A stretch of 64,000 bases of DNA. Source: Lineus longissimus. Lineage: Eukaryota; Nemertea; Pilidiophora; Heteronemertea; Lineidae. The stretch covers positions 744,001 through 808,000 of the forward strand of contig NC_088325.1 in NCBI RefSeq assembly GCF_910592395.1. The letters are read 5' to 3'. The notes under the pieces were generated by a model. That model worked only from the letters and a program-made list of their open reading frames with translations, did no database searches and was not told the DNA's origin. A program made the position numbers and the translations under genes. Within the stretch, counting starts at the first letter, position 1; every line of letters starts with the position of its first letter. Positions 35,314-49,000 of the stretch are shown piece by piece.

Positions 35314-38300
35314 CCTGTGTTCTGAAAAAATAGAAAAAGTACATTTTCGTATTCATGAGCATCAGTCATGAACATTTCTCAGATCTGACGTTGATAGACA
35401 CATTCGGACCCTGGTAGATTGAACGGAGGTAATTCATATCTCAATACATGTACTGTAATCGGTCGACATACATCGCATTTGTCTGGGGGAGGGGTTCGGG
35501 ATGGGAGAGACAATCACATTTCCCGGGTCTTGCCAGTATTGTTTCATTCCACTTTTAGATGCACAACTCCCAAGAAAACACTACAGAAGTGGCACTTTAG
35601 TTTGAGCTCGTTTCTTCTCTTGTTAGGCAAATTTCTCGAACCCTTACGAAGTGTTCGAAACGACGTAGCGATGCCTGCCTGGTACCGAAAAATCACCGAC
35701 CCGAGCGGATAATGTTATCATTCTTCTCGTGCGTGAACTTGCGCCGGCGTTGAGCAGTGCTGTTTTTGGGCCGTCAGGGCAGGGTGTCTTAAGGTTTTGA
35801 CACAGTCACTTGGTGAAACCACTGTGGCATGCCTTGCGCGTGTGGCCAAGTCACTAGTGTTAACAGTTCCCCCCCGCTATCCGAAGTACAATATTAAGCA
35901 AAGTGGCGAGTGTTTGTCACTCATTATGAATGCTTTCATTGACTACACACGCACGTAGCATTTTTCTGTAAACATGTGCTAGTACAGTATGTATGAGAAG
36001 TTTGCCAAGGTAGAGCTCTGGACACTCTCTGACTTGAGTGGCTCGAGTATTCGCCTTGAACTTACGAACAAAACTATCATCTGATATCGTTGAAGCCAAA
36101 ACCTCCCCTGTTTATACTTTGTAAGAGACGAAGCAGAGTTTTTCCTTGAATTCACGAAGAAGAGTACCATTCATCACTTAGTCAAAACGTCCCCTTGTTA
36201 AAAAGGTCCGGTGGTTATAAGAGGCAAAGCGTCCCTGCATTGAGATTCGGTCCGACTAGATGTACAGTTTACCATCAAAGGAATTTATCATTTGCAAATA
36301 GTAAGATGTTTGGCACAGGTTTCGCAACCCTTACGAATAGCCACGAACGTCAAACGAAATCCGATATACAAGTTTGTAAGTGTACTGCACTGATGATTTA
36401 TCGGCGACTGTTACAAAAATCCCAATTATAAGTCAGGAGATGCATTACGAGTATCGTGTACATGAATTAGCACATAACAATATAACACCACAGACCTTCG
36501 TTATTGTAACTTCGTTTGGGTAGCGAAACCCGCCTGTTGAAGGCCTGGTCAAAGGCAGAGCTATAGCCTTCGAGTAACCAGACTGAGACAAGACCACCAT
36601 TGATTTTTTAAGCTTTTTAGCAGCTAAATTGCCAATGTTTGACCGCGTCGCATCTGATAGTGCGTGGGGTTGTAAATCTGAAATGTTGATATGATATTCC
36701 AAAGAGCCGGGCAAGTAAATGGTGAAAAGTAAGCCTGACCACGGAATTTTTTGGATAATCGACAATGAACAGACGTTGATATTTCCACTCTTTACAGCCA
36801 ACGAGCAGAAAAATCTCAAAACACGCCCCCTATTGCCAAATTATCAAAATCCAAAATTAATTTTTTTTCATCAAATGATATCTTTATATCTGTAGACTTG
36901 CCACACCAAATATCTTTTCAATACCACTCCAAATATGCACTTGACAGTTAAAAACATACTCGCGTCTAATTGATAGGTCTGTGACCTCCAACCTATGAAT
37001 ATTCAATGGTGGTCTTGTCCTGCTGCATGGACCAAAATAGAAAAACGTACCGTATCACTCACCTGTTAATGTATCCACCTCTGTGTATCATATTCCCTCT
37101 AGTATTTCATTATTCCATCGTAAACTGGACATCAGGGCAAAATATAGCTATAATTCTCGCCAAAGCATTCAGTAGCCAAGTCCGTGAAACACATATCTAC
37201 ATAAATGGCCATATAAGTGAAAAACACATATGCTATTGTAAGTAGCTAGCATGGCTTAGCGCGTGGGGTCTAAGCAAGTTGCATAATATGTAGGCCTACA
37301 TTCAACTTAGTTAGCTTTGGTTAAATGCTCCTTTGACGTAATTAGGGGTTAAAAATATATTGCTTTTCATTAGGCCTAGACACACAGTTTAGTAGTCCAT
37401 TCCGCGTCCTGTTGCCAAGCATCGCTTACTGTTGATTTGGTGGTGTGACTGGTTTTTCGAAAACTTGTTTACATTTCAAATGTTGTTAAATTTGGGAGTG
37501 GACACTTGTCACAATTAGACACGAGACATTTGTCAGGGTCAACATCAGGGTCAGACCAAAGAAGCTACAGTTCCTTGGCCAGAGGTAGGCCCATTAGTAG
37601 GGAGTATAATGAGCATCATAACCAAAGCAGTTACCGTGGAACCCAGGTCGGCGACCACCCCGGTAACACGACCACTCCGGTACCCAGACCACGACCAATG
37701 GATTGGGCGATCCTAATGACCAAATTCACCCTTCTAACCCAACCAAAGGGCTTAATCGCCGTGAAAAGACGAATGCTGCCATGATTTCTGTTATTGAGAA
37801 ATTGATCGTGGCAAATTTATCGTGGCAAATTTATCATTCTACAGATAAAAACAAATTTCAAGTCCAAATATTTTTTCACTTGTTTTTTTCTGCTCAAAAT
37901 GAAGAAACATCATCAACCAAAAAACAATTTTGGTATTGAAAATTTTTCAAAATTTTGAACTGATGAAAAAATTCAACTCTGAAGGATGAAAAAATTTCTG
38001 AGTCCAAACTTTTTTCAATACAGATGCAATCTCCAAGCCACGCCATTTGTTACAGTTCCTCAGTGAGACTAGCACTAAACCGGAAGAGAACAAATTTTGT
38101 TCTCTTCCGGTTTCAGGGGAAAATCTGGAGCGCCTCCTCTCGTCGTAGATTTGTACAGAGATACGCCGGTGTAAGACAAAAGCAAAACCTTTATGACAGC
38201 GAGGCAAAATTTGAATCGATCGACTCCTGCTGATTTCGTCTCGATCGACAGTACCTCGATCTGTTGGTCACAATAATTCCACTATAGCACTCGTACGTAT

Positions 38301-38384
38301 TGTAAAACGAGTGCGAAATGTTCGTGGTTAATACAACCTGATCACAAGTTCAATGTGACAAAACTGTGACCGTTCCAAGGTCAT
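35314..38384. other. Intergenic DNA between paralogue 2 and the LRR gene
   Basis: No gene is called. A plus-strand open frame at 37506-37784 has a Ser/Gln/Pro-rich composition, with TTPVPRPRP, that could be a tail exon or pseudoexon, but flanking splice sites and a partner exon are missing. A 37-base perfect palindrome lies at 38077-38113. Nothing else stands out. Confidence 0.4.
38077..38113. repeat. Perfect 18-base inverted repeat with 1-base centre
   Basis: The arm AAACCGGAAGAGAACAAA is followed by one T and its exact reverse complement. It lies about 270 bases downstream (in transcription direction) of the LRR gene's stop codon, so it could form a hairpin in its 3' UTR. It contains two ETS-like GGAAG cores facing each other. 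Confidence 0.8.
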
Positions 38385-40253
38385 TTACAGCATGTCCTTC
38401 TCAATTTCAACACCAGCGGATTTCGTCTCGACCTTGTCACCTCTGAAGGTCACGACAACCCCACTGTGATCATTATGCGGGTCGTTGTTATACAACGCAA
38501 TGTACTTAATAGCTCCCTTGAAGCAAGGCAGGCGCTTCCTGACCTTGAAGAGTACAGCGAGGATGATGAATATGCTGAGGATGAGGGCCCCGGCGGAGAG
38601 GCTAATCCGTAAGGCCCGTTGTTTCCCGCCGCGGTTGTCTTCGGGATCGGCGCAGAAGAGCTCGTACTCTGGGATGTCGTCCATCATACGTCCGGCCAAA
38701 TGTCTCGGCGACGCGCACCTGAAAAAGGAAGGTGATTTTAGTTGCTTTGTATGCATACCGATCGAAAGATACACGACTACACTTTGGGTCAACGCTAATC
38801 GAATCTATTAGGTGTCAAAAAGGTTTTAGTAGAGTATATAATCGGTGCTTCTACCAGGTGTCTAAAATGTTGGAAGAGTAAATGACTGGTGTTTCTACAA
38901 GATGTCCAAAAGGTTTGCGAAGAGAATGTTTGAGAAGATTTCACTACAACTTTAAGTGCATACTGATGGCAGTAAATACTAAGTACAAATTTTAAGTAAA
39001 AAGTTTTGACTCGTTTTTATGCAGAACACCCATTGTCATCGACATTATACCACTTACCGTAGATCCATCTCAAACGTGTAGTTCTTCATCCACCGACAGG
39101 TGCAATCACAGCGCCACTTGTTTCCGGTGACAGAGAGTGTAAACAACTTCTCCCATGGCAGCAGCTGTCGGTCGAGTACGGACAAGCTATTGTTGCTTAA
39201 ATCTACGTTTCTGAGTTTGTGGAAGCTCATGAAGAACAGCGTGGGGGGTAATGACGTCAACTTTGGGTTGTTGGATATGTTTACATTTGCTAAATTTGGT
39301 AAATTGTCAAAAGCGCCCGCCTCAACGTTCTGTAAGTTTGCCATATTGGAGAGTACCAGGTTTACCAGCTGGTTATGTGTGTGCGGAAAATCGCCCTTCG
39401 CTAAATTCGTTATGGGGTTCCCACCCATGTTCAGGGACGTCAAAGACAAGAGGTCATCCAATGCCTCGACTGGAACATCCGTGAGCTGGTTATCCGAAAT
39501 ATCCAGTTTCTCAACATTTTTCAAGTTGTACAGCGCCATCTTTTGAACACTTTTCAAAGCGTTCTTGTTCAGGGTCAAGGTCACTAAATTTTCCATTGGG
39601 TAGAAGCTTTTGTCTCCTATCGTCTGCAACTGGTTGCTATGGAGAAACAGATACCACAGGTTCTCAACGCCATTAAAATGGCGGTGTTGGATGCTTTTCA
39701 GTTTGTTATTATTCAGCCACAAATATTTTAATGTTTTTAATCCCGCGAACGAGTCTGTGTCTATTGATTCGATTTCGTTATGCGACAAGTCCAGTTCCTC
39801 CAGTTTCTTCAGGAACATCCCATTAAAAGCCAATTCGCCTATTCTTCTTAGTTTATTATAGCTCAAGTCCAAGTTTTCTAACACAGAAAGTGATGAAAAT
39901 TCCTGCTTTACAAGGTCGGATATCAAGTTTTGCGACAGGTTGAGCTTGACTAATTTTGGAACGCCATCGAAAGCATCCCATTCAATGTTTAGAATCCGGT
40001 TCTTCTCCAGTTTGTATTCATCTAAGTTCGGTAGGTCTATTCGTGCAACAGTGTCGAGATTATTATCATTGAGATAAAGGTATTCAGTCCCCTTCCATAT
40101 TTTACTCTCACTCGGGAATTCCGTCAGTTCTATTCCTGAACAGTCTGTTTCGAAAGCCACACAGAAACATCCATCGGGACAAATACCCTTGGCAGGGACC
40201 GCGATGGCGTAGAAAACGCATGCGCACATGAAAAGTGTTGTTCTGGCGGCCAT
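38385..40253 (-). CDS. Single-pass leucine-rich-repeat receptor-like protein
   Basis: Two coding exons on the minus strand, 39058-40253 and 38385-38718, join in phase 2 (CG|G, Arg) to give 509 residues. The second in-frame ATG is chosen as start because it has an AAAATGGCC context and opens directly into a signal peptide (1-23). An LRRNT cap follows (CPDGCFC...C, from residue 25), then about 13 repeats with LxLxxNxL cores such as LDLSYNKL, LDLSHNEI and LWLNNNKL. The LRRCT cap (RCDCTCRW ... FCADP) is split by the intron, a common position. One membrane helix spans about 436-456, then a short basic tail (KVRKRLPCFKGAIKY) ends in EKDML. The ectodomain is a typical protein-binding solenoid. There is no kinase, TIR or Ig domain, so signalling would need a partner. 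It resembles simple LRR surface proteins, and I do not assign an orthologue. Confidence 0.92.
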
Positions 40254-43014
40254 TTTTATTTCGTTGCCTTGGTGATGCTCTCTCACTATTGATTACCTGA
40301 AGAAGACAATTTGAAATTTAAATTATTTCTTCTTGTATTCAGAGAAAGATATTCCCGGATAATGAATTGTACGCTGGGAAGATCCTCGGATTAAAAAATG
40401 GTGATCCAACGTTGCGTCACATGACGGACTTGCGATACGAATGCGGTGAAGTTGCAATGCTTATTTTCCGCAGCTGCTGACCTGACGGGATATATTTCGA
40501 ATGCAGGAACTCTGCAGATAACGACTGGACAAGTGTTCAATCTCACGGGCAGCAAAGGACGGCCAATGGTGACCCGAAACGGGACATACTACACCTCAAT
40601 CGAACTCCATAGAAGACTAAAATTGCAATGGCGGATTTCCCGGTTTAAGATGTGCAAGGAATTACATTTCAACGCCTGGCGGAAAAAGGTCAGAGTCAAA
40701 AGTGAAAATGATATCACCAATTAATTAGTCACAATTAAATATATACTTAGGACTAATGCGTTTCCAAAAATACCTACCATGTCAAGAGAGTACACGTTAA
40801 AGAGACTTTGGAACCTGGTTATCTTTAAAGGTACCGTACTTTATTGTGATTTGGATAACTGTGCGACGAAACAGACCAATGGCATTGCCTGGTGTCAATG
40901 GAGGGCGGAATAGGTTTCCAAAGCACTGTACTCTATGCGAGGTCCCAAGCCAAACTCTGCGCGTTTCGGGAAATCACTTCTTATAGTGTCGTCTTCTGAC
41001 GGCGGTTTTTGGGGCGGGACTTGACTTTCTGGCGGCAGTTTTTATCACATCGTTTTTATCAAGGAACCCCTTCTTTAGGATTCCCACACAATAACAATAC
41101 TGACCCAATACCCCGACTATATAATGTTCAACACTAGAAGTGATATTCATCTTGCAATATCTTATCAATTGTCGTTAGTCTATTTGCAATCTGATAATGG
41201 GACATAGTGATTTATACACTACAATGTCTATCCAACTGGTGTCACAAGTCAAACTGATTCCTGATCAAGGGTTCAACAGTCCGGAGGTACTGCAACGAAT
41301 TGAGCTGGGAGCATGGGAACATTTGTATTCGCCTTACCGAACAAGACGTTTCACGAAGGTGTAGGCTTACTCGTATACTAAAGTTTCCCCGGCAGCGCTC
41401 AGGGGTCATGGAGGGCCTCATGCGCATCTCGATTCCGAAGACTCTGGCATGACTGACGGACTTGATGGCCTGCACTAAAGCGTCCCTCTGCTGTCATTTG
41501 AACCAAGTGACTAGCCGTGAGCAAATGCGAGACATCGAGATACTTCATCTTTTTTTGCGAGAAACACTCAATCTGTCTTCTGAGCACGAGCCCGGGAAGA
41601 ATACCGCCCAGGAATGGTCATAGGCCAACTTTAAAGCAAATCTTCTAGTAAAATCCATTTCGAAAGCTAAAGTAAAATTACCTTAATTGAATTATCACAG
41701 AGGGACTTCCATTCCTACGACGTTTTCCCTTCGCCAAGTTTGCTTGAAGCTAGTTTCGTTCGTATGTCCTTATTGTGTAATGGCGTTGTCTACAAAAGCC
41801 GTTGACCAGCGAGGACAAGTTATCAAGATGATATACTAAAAGGTCAGCCTGATAACATATAGTTTGTGTTGTATTTTAAGTATTGACCGTATAGACACCA
41901 CCATTTTGGCACGGACTTGTTGAAAGTGTCGACATGTAAAGGAATCAATCCCATTTTGGCCACGGCAGTGCATTTCATTTTGCGATCAGAGGGAAATGGG
42001 CCAATCAAAATTACTTTTCCGGATCAAAGTAATTGAATCGGTTGTCCTTCTCAACAAGATAACAACCTAATCTGGCCAACCTGTGTCCTTGACTATGTCC
42101 GCCCTTTAATAACTGGCTGGTACATCAAAACTGAATCGGCTATACACCGGCAGGGGACATGTATAAGACATCATTTTGATATAAATAATTCACTTTATTT
42201 TGCGATTTCATATACATGTACATTTCATTGGCAAATGTACAGGCTACATGATCTTCAACATGCCCATTCATGACCTAGAGACAGTGAAATGGATCTAGTG
42301 CATCATTATATGTAGGTCCATGGTAAAATATTAAAAAAACATGAGCGTACCATTTTGCTAGATTGCTTTGACTGGCGATCTATATTCTGTCTATTCTAGG
42401 CAGTAAGAATATCACAGCGTTTAATATCACAGTTCTGCATGTATCTCTATCTTTCTGACAACAATTTTTGAATTTAAGATTCAAGCATCCTGGTCAGTTG
42501 GCGACAGACCAATTGCTACTCAGGAAAAAACATGGCGTGATCTAGTCTGCAGCCAATCAAAATACCTTTTGCAATCGTATCCACTCCACGTGACCTGAGC
42601 TGACCAATCAGGCTCACTCGACGACATCCTTACTCGGCGACATGTTTATTTTCGGGAATGCTCGCCCCACCAAGCTTCCTTGCTCATCCGAGTTACGTGT
42701 AGATTGCAAACGGGAATACCCTTGTCAGGGTCACAGAAAGAGGAAGGGGGTCACAGGGATAATGCCCTCAAGGATCACAAAAATAGTTTTTTATATAGAT
42801 TTTTACCGATTCCCCGGCAGACAGAGGACAAAAATCGTGCCCCGCCCCATCACCGAAAATCTAGCTGGTTGTGCAGACTGTCAGTGAGGTGATTCGGGCG
42901 GGTGTCCCCTATATGAACAAAGCTTCTTATCCAGGCTCTAGTGGGGTAGGTTATCCATGATGCATATCACATTGTTCTGACCCTTAGCAGTGTCCAATAC
43001 GTCGCTGCTCCATT
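40254..43014. other. Intergenic DNA, no gene recognised
   Basis: The right side of the LRR gene presumably contains its promoter and 5' UTR. Otherwise only short frames occur. One open frame at 40446-40724 has no splice context or domain signal and is not called. Confidence 0.5.
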
Positions 43015-46000
43015 TCATTGGATGGCACACGTCCGGGAAACAAGACTTCCCTGTTTCTGCGCAAGTTCGCTCCGAAACACATTCGATTTACCTGAAATGA
43101 TAGAGAGAGAATGATTATAAAGTTTGCCATTTTTGCATTTAAAATTCTGCCGCAGCGGCGTTTCCCGCAGCAGTGGAATCAGTCCTATAGAAAAGTCAAA
43201 TGCATTGTGCCCACAAATATACATGTACAAACAACTTGGTTGACGGCTAGGAGAATATACTTTCAAATCATTTTCTCCGCCATTCTCTGTTTTCGAAACT
43301 GCACAGCTGCAGGGGCCTAATGAGCCTTGTGCTGGAAGTGGAGGGTATTCAGCTCAGTTTGCAACCAGATTTTACCTCCCCTCCCGTTTATTTTACCTGT
43401 TTTCTGTGATAGCATGTTGGCGATGGTCAGGTATTCGTAGAAGTCAATCGTATCTGACCCGTCGATGTCCACCTCGATCATGGCCTCCTTGAAAACATAG
43501 GAATTATTAAAAGAATTATAAGAAAGCAACGGCCCATCCATTGCCGTTAGGTTAAAACAACACAATATGCCCTAGGGGGCGCTTCAGTAGCTGTAGCAAC
43601 GGCAAGGCACGTCAAAAATCCTGCGGAGAATCCAGAGAGCGCTCTCGTCCCGCAGGGGTTGCTGCCTGTCGAAAACCAAATCGGTTCCGCAACGCCCCTG
43701 CGGCAGAGGTTGTCAGAGGTGCATATTTCAGATACAGGCTTCTTATTAGTTAGTAGGCCCAGAAGGGACGTTTTACTGCCCTAGAGACCAACACGCCAAG
43801 TTGCTTTGGACAAAATTGAAGTAGATTTCTATGCATTTGGCGCACGGCAGCAAAAGCTTGAACGGGAGAGTTTGAGAACATGGCTGGTTACTTTTATTTG
43901 TTGAGCATTAAACTGCTGTCCTATCGTCGATGTCATAGCCGTCATCATCTCCGTCAGGTCAAGGGCGTAATCTCCATTCGCATCGTATTTTTGGAACTGT
44001 TCCCACTGATCAAAAACCTAGAATAGAGGAGAAAAGTCGAACTTGAAACATATAACAACGTGCGGTTCAACAGGTCGATTGCGTAATCTTTGTAGGTCGA
44101 ACTGCGCCTGCGCGCATAAGGCGCACCCGCTTAGTGAAGTATTGAAGTGGGCGCACCTGTTTGATCCAATGGTTATTAATACAATTCTTTAAAGTTGTGG
44201 CATTTGATACTTTTGAGCGGGAATCGAAACGGCTATTCATCTTTCAAAGCGGAAATTATTTCGAACTGTGAGGAACAGAAACAATATTTTCGAGACGTAT
44301 ATATCTCTAATTGTCGCGGAAAAGTGGACAGACAATCTTTTCAAATGAGTACCGATTTATTCAAATTTGTGGTATGGATAACGTATTGTGCGACTTCGTG
44401 GAATTTAACGAAAACTGGAGCCAAGAAATGGCAAGTAATTTTGTGCTTTTGGGGGGACATTTCATCCGTTCTCTTTTGAAATGGCAGGTTCGTATTTTAT
44501 ATTTTCAGATCGTGGAATGTTCCAAGTTTCTTTTTTAATGGTTCTTTTGCACCTGGCTCCTCGCATGCGTGGAGCCCCATCCTTAACACCGTAAGAAGGT
44601 TTATGACATCTCATATTTCTATTGCCAGTTGCAGAAGAATTAGGTCGGGAAAAAACCAAAGGTCTGGTCTTTTCACGCCGTACACGAATTATTCGTTCCG
44701 ATATAGCAGGGTCCTGTCATTGTAGGCCTACCTACATGTAGTTCAAAGAGTACGTGGCGCTTGAACTGATTTTGAGTTTGAATCTACATGGGCGTGTTAC
44801 ATTTTAATTCTTATATGAAGGTGTTCGGCGCGTTGGTGTGAATGAGCCGTATTGTATATCACATTCCTTTCACTTTGGCTCACAAAAGACCAGGAAGATA
44901 TCCTTAATTTGCGCCCGCATTTTGCGTTGTGATTTATCTTGACCCCAAAGTAATTCCACATCGGCTGGTAAAAGCGATGAGGCAATGGGGTTGATTGTAG
45001 TGGTGTATTGCTTTTTTATTTTGTATTGCATTGTTGACTAATATGTAAAGTCAAGGACTTAGTGAGCCCCCCTTTAGGTCGGGGGAGCTCCCCCGAACCC
45101 CCCTACGAGCATATGTTAAGTGCAAGCTCTAACAACTACAGGTGTTACAATGGGGGGGGACACCCCCCAAACCCCCCTCCGTCGACATAGGTTTTTACCA
45201 GTGCGTTGGGGGGAAGCTCCCCCCAAACCCCCCCCGGTGGACAGTCAACTAGCCCTTCTGTGTCATACTGCTGGGGGGGGGGGGTGCGATGGGACCATAT
45301 TGTTCCTTCCGACACATTTTTGTTTTGGTAATGTAATACATTGTGATTGTCCTTATTCACGGGAATCGGGCGTTTCCAGTGATATACGACACTTAAATGG
45401 ATTGTCCTCATGCATTCACTTTGGAAACGCATTTTAAAATAGATGTTACGTCCTGTTAATGGGGCACGTCATCATCGCGTACATTTGGGAAAAACTCCCT
45501 AACGAGACCGGAGCAGACGGCTGAAAGTAGTTTATTAATTGGCCGCTAGGGTGCAGAATGTCGCTCACCCGAATTTTTCACGCAACTTTTGCTAAATAGA
45601 GCTAGTTCTAGTTTGTGATTCATTTTGATACTTCAGATTTGGGCAGAAGACCAATATAACTTAGTCGTCAGTGTGGTTTTAAGCTGGAAAAACGTATTTG
45701 TCTTTCTTAAAGTGCCTTTTTTGGACGGGTGTGTGCGATTGTTTTGTTTTTATGTCACGTGACCTCGATCATGTCGACACAAAATTGAAATAAACCACCC
45801 TTTTCTGTCATTATTTAGGACGGATATTTCTCTAATAAAAATATTAATATAATTGGCCAATTTCTTAGGCATATGATGTAGCGAATTCCCATGAAGATTT
45901 AAATTAATTTAAATTAATTTCAACAAATGGGATAGCAACCACCACCGGAAGATCGCGGAGAAATCGGTAAACTCAACGGAGTTAATTCAGAAATATACCA

Positions 46001-49000
46001 AAAAAAATTGTTTGTTGGATATACAATATTTACTCTCTTTATTTCACTTCATTTACATTATCTACTCCCGCACACACGTGTATCTTAAGAGCCCCTCCTA
46101 AAGGGGGTCTTATAATGTATTAAATTGCTAATATTAGTGTGAAATTTTTTGGGCGCTGTGCGTCTCACGCAAGACCGGTGTAACATCTGTGGTTGTTCCC
46201 CATGTTTCAGTGTTTCCAAACAATAGGCAGCTAGAGAGACCATGAATTTTCAATAAGGGGAAACACAGAAAAACTAGTCAATCTATCTTTTAGCGTTCCC
46301 AAACAATGAGGGGAAACACTCAAAAATAGAAACACTCAAAAACATTACACCGGGTCACTGCCAAATGTAAAGATTCGGTTCGCCTTCCCGCTGAAACAGC
46401 CCACCGGCTGACGCGTCTGTCGTCTCCCCGATACGTTTCGCCGTTAGAATCGGATATCACTGTGCTATTATTGTGTTAGCGCTACTTTAAAATGAACTTA
46501 CGTAATCCCTTCCCATATGAGGGAAATATCTCATGCACGCGATGAAATTGACTCGGTTTGTCTCCCGGTAGACCAACTCAGGGTGAGCTGGAATTGCAAA
46601 ACACAAAATGTTAGCTGTGAATCAAAAGTGCCAATCACAATTCAAGCCTATAAGTAAGCTTATACCTCAGAATAAAGCTGCTTTTGACAACTGAATTCTT
46701 AACAAATCTAAATTCTCTGTGTGGTGATTTCTGATCAAAAATTGAGAATTCGATATTTTTTGCCCCGCCAAAAATTCCTTCGAAAAAGACTCTTTTGATA
46801 ATTGTAGATTCTTATTACCGTTTCTGAGAAATTTTTTGAATAAATATTGACCTGACCAACCATAAAAGAATACCACAAAATATTGAAAACATTAGAAAAT
46901 ATATTACCCCACGTGACCCTGAATGGCGTGATGTGATTCGCCAAAATAATAATGACCCGACGAGGCACGATAGAACAAAATCTTCATCAGTGATATCACT
47001 ACAGGCACACTAAAACTAAATAGCAACTACTTCGTGGATATACTGTCATTCTTTTATTCAATCAAGCCATTGCATGGTGCATGCAACACGCAAATATAGT
47101 GACAGCCAGCGCCACCTAGCGGAATGCCGACAGCCCACATGAAATGGTAGTTACTCCCTGCATCTCAAAAATTTCTCCGAGAAAATACATTTTATTTGAT
47201 ACGCCACGACCACAAAAAGCTGCAGTTGTGTTTTTGTGCTTGAGTAGGCTTAAACCATTGGTCAATGCATACTCAGTGCAGTGCATTGCGGTGTTCCTAT
47301 TGTCTAAAAGAGCATGCACTATCAACTCATCTATACAAGGAAAGAGTACCTTCCAAGGGGAGTTCGTCGTCTGCTCCTGGTCCTAGAGTATGGGGCAGAA
47401 ATCATTATGAATATCAATTCGTCGTTTGTATTGTTTGATGATGATAGGATTCTGACCGATTAGGATATTTTGAACACGATTTGAAATGCATTTTGACCTA
47501 TTTGGAACGCATGCTACCAGTTGGATTTCTGTGAAGTTTGGTGTATTCTTTATCATAGCTTCAAACGGAACCTTTAAGGTTAAGCGTGAGGTTTCAAAAT
47601 TTACACGGTAACTCTTAGTTCCTTGAACCATTGGCAACGCTTTCGCATTCACTGTTTTGACCAATCTTTCAATCAAAACTATAAGTTGTAAATATTAGCT
47701 GGTATTTATCAAAGCTTTTCCCAAAAGCACCATTCCATTAGCTAAGCTAATGGTCAGAAAAATATATTGAAAACCAGAAAAAGCAGATATATGATATTAC
47801 CTTTTTCTATTATCGTCTCTGAAGCACCATTATCCGCTGACGTCTGTCGTTCCTGCACCGACGCACGCCTCTCTCGTGGCGTCATGTGCTTCCGCGATTC
47901 TCGGCGTATCAACATCTTTTCGGCATTTTCTAGTGCAATGGCGGTCGGACTCTTGTCTGGTATGTGGCCTGGTGGATTGGTTGGTGAGTTTCTGAAGAAA
48001 AAGATAAGTTTTTTGTGAAGTTGTTAATAAATTGTTACGTCAAGCCATAAAATATAGCCAGGTAAGATAACAATTTCACGAGGCTTTGTTAAAAACGTTT
48101 CTTCTGAAACACACATTTAGGTAACTCGTTTACAACGGTAATCGTACTGGCATCAATAAGGAGATTGCAAAGATTTGCAAAGACTGCGGCATTGGTGATG
48201 GTTTTTTTCTTGGGGACTCATTTCAACTGCCACCCCTTCTTCACATGCAGCTCCCCAAAGCAGTATGCAAGCTGTCTTTTGATTGGTCAGATTGAACTGA
48301 TCAGATCGTTGCATAAATCAAACCTTACTTGTTGGACGTGTAGGCCAATGATAACTTCCGCACCGAGACCGGCTTCATATCTTTCTCCAGCATAAGGTAG
48401 TGATCAGGTAGATCCGCCAGCATTAATAGGAGGCGCCCCTGCATCATAGACGCAAATATAGTGCTCAGCCTCTCTGCGAGTCGGCTCATATCCCTCCGCG
48501 TTAGTTTGTCAGGCCCGCTGACTTCGTCCTGGTTGGCTTTCTTTTGGAACCTCTCACATAAGATTCTGAAAAACAATTGCGCATTCATTGTGTGGCTTTC
48601 GTTGTTTATTTGAAAGACTCTGGATAAACACATTGTGGGTGAGATGTGAGAGACTATTTAGAATTGGGAATGGCTCTTAGTTGGAAGCGCCCCGCAAAAC
48701 GAGCGATTTCGTCGTCGCGACCTGCGACCATGATCACATGCGAGAAAACTGTTTCTCCGTGGCGATGTCATCGCAGGAACCTGCGACAAGAAACAGTGAT
48801 CGCAACCACCTGAATGCAATCAATATCAATCTCAGCGACTTTTATCACTCATCGTCAAAACGACACAAATGCTGGTCTACGCTTTTCTTGAATTAGAAAT
48901 TGAATCGGTATTTTACTTACTTGAAATCTCGTTGGATCCCGTGTGTTATTGCACAATAGTATTTTTGATATTTCAAGAATTCTTGTTCCATAGACGTCAA

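Noticed and set aside
37506-37784. Plus-strand Ser/Pro-rich open frame as a possible exon
   Set aside because: No convincing acceptor or donor in a matching phase and no neighbouring partner exon. A second frame over the same DNA looks equally plausible, which argues against either.
39100-39546. Plus-strand open frame of 148 codons inside the LRR gene
   Set aside because: It is antisense to leucine-rich repeats. The periodic Phe/Ser/Leu pattern is what reversed LRR codons produce.
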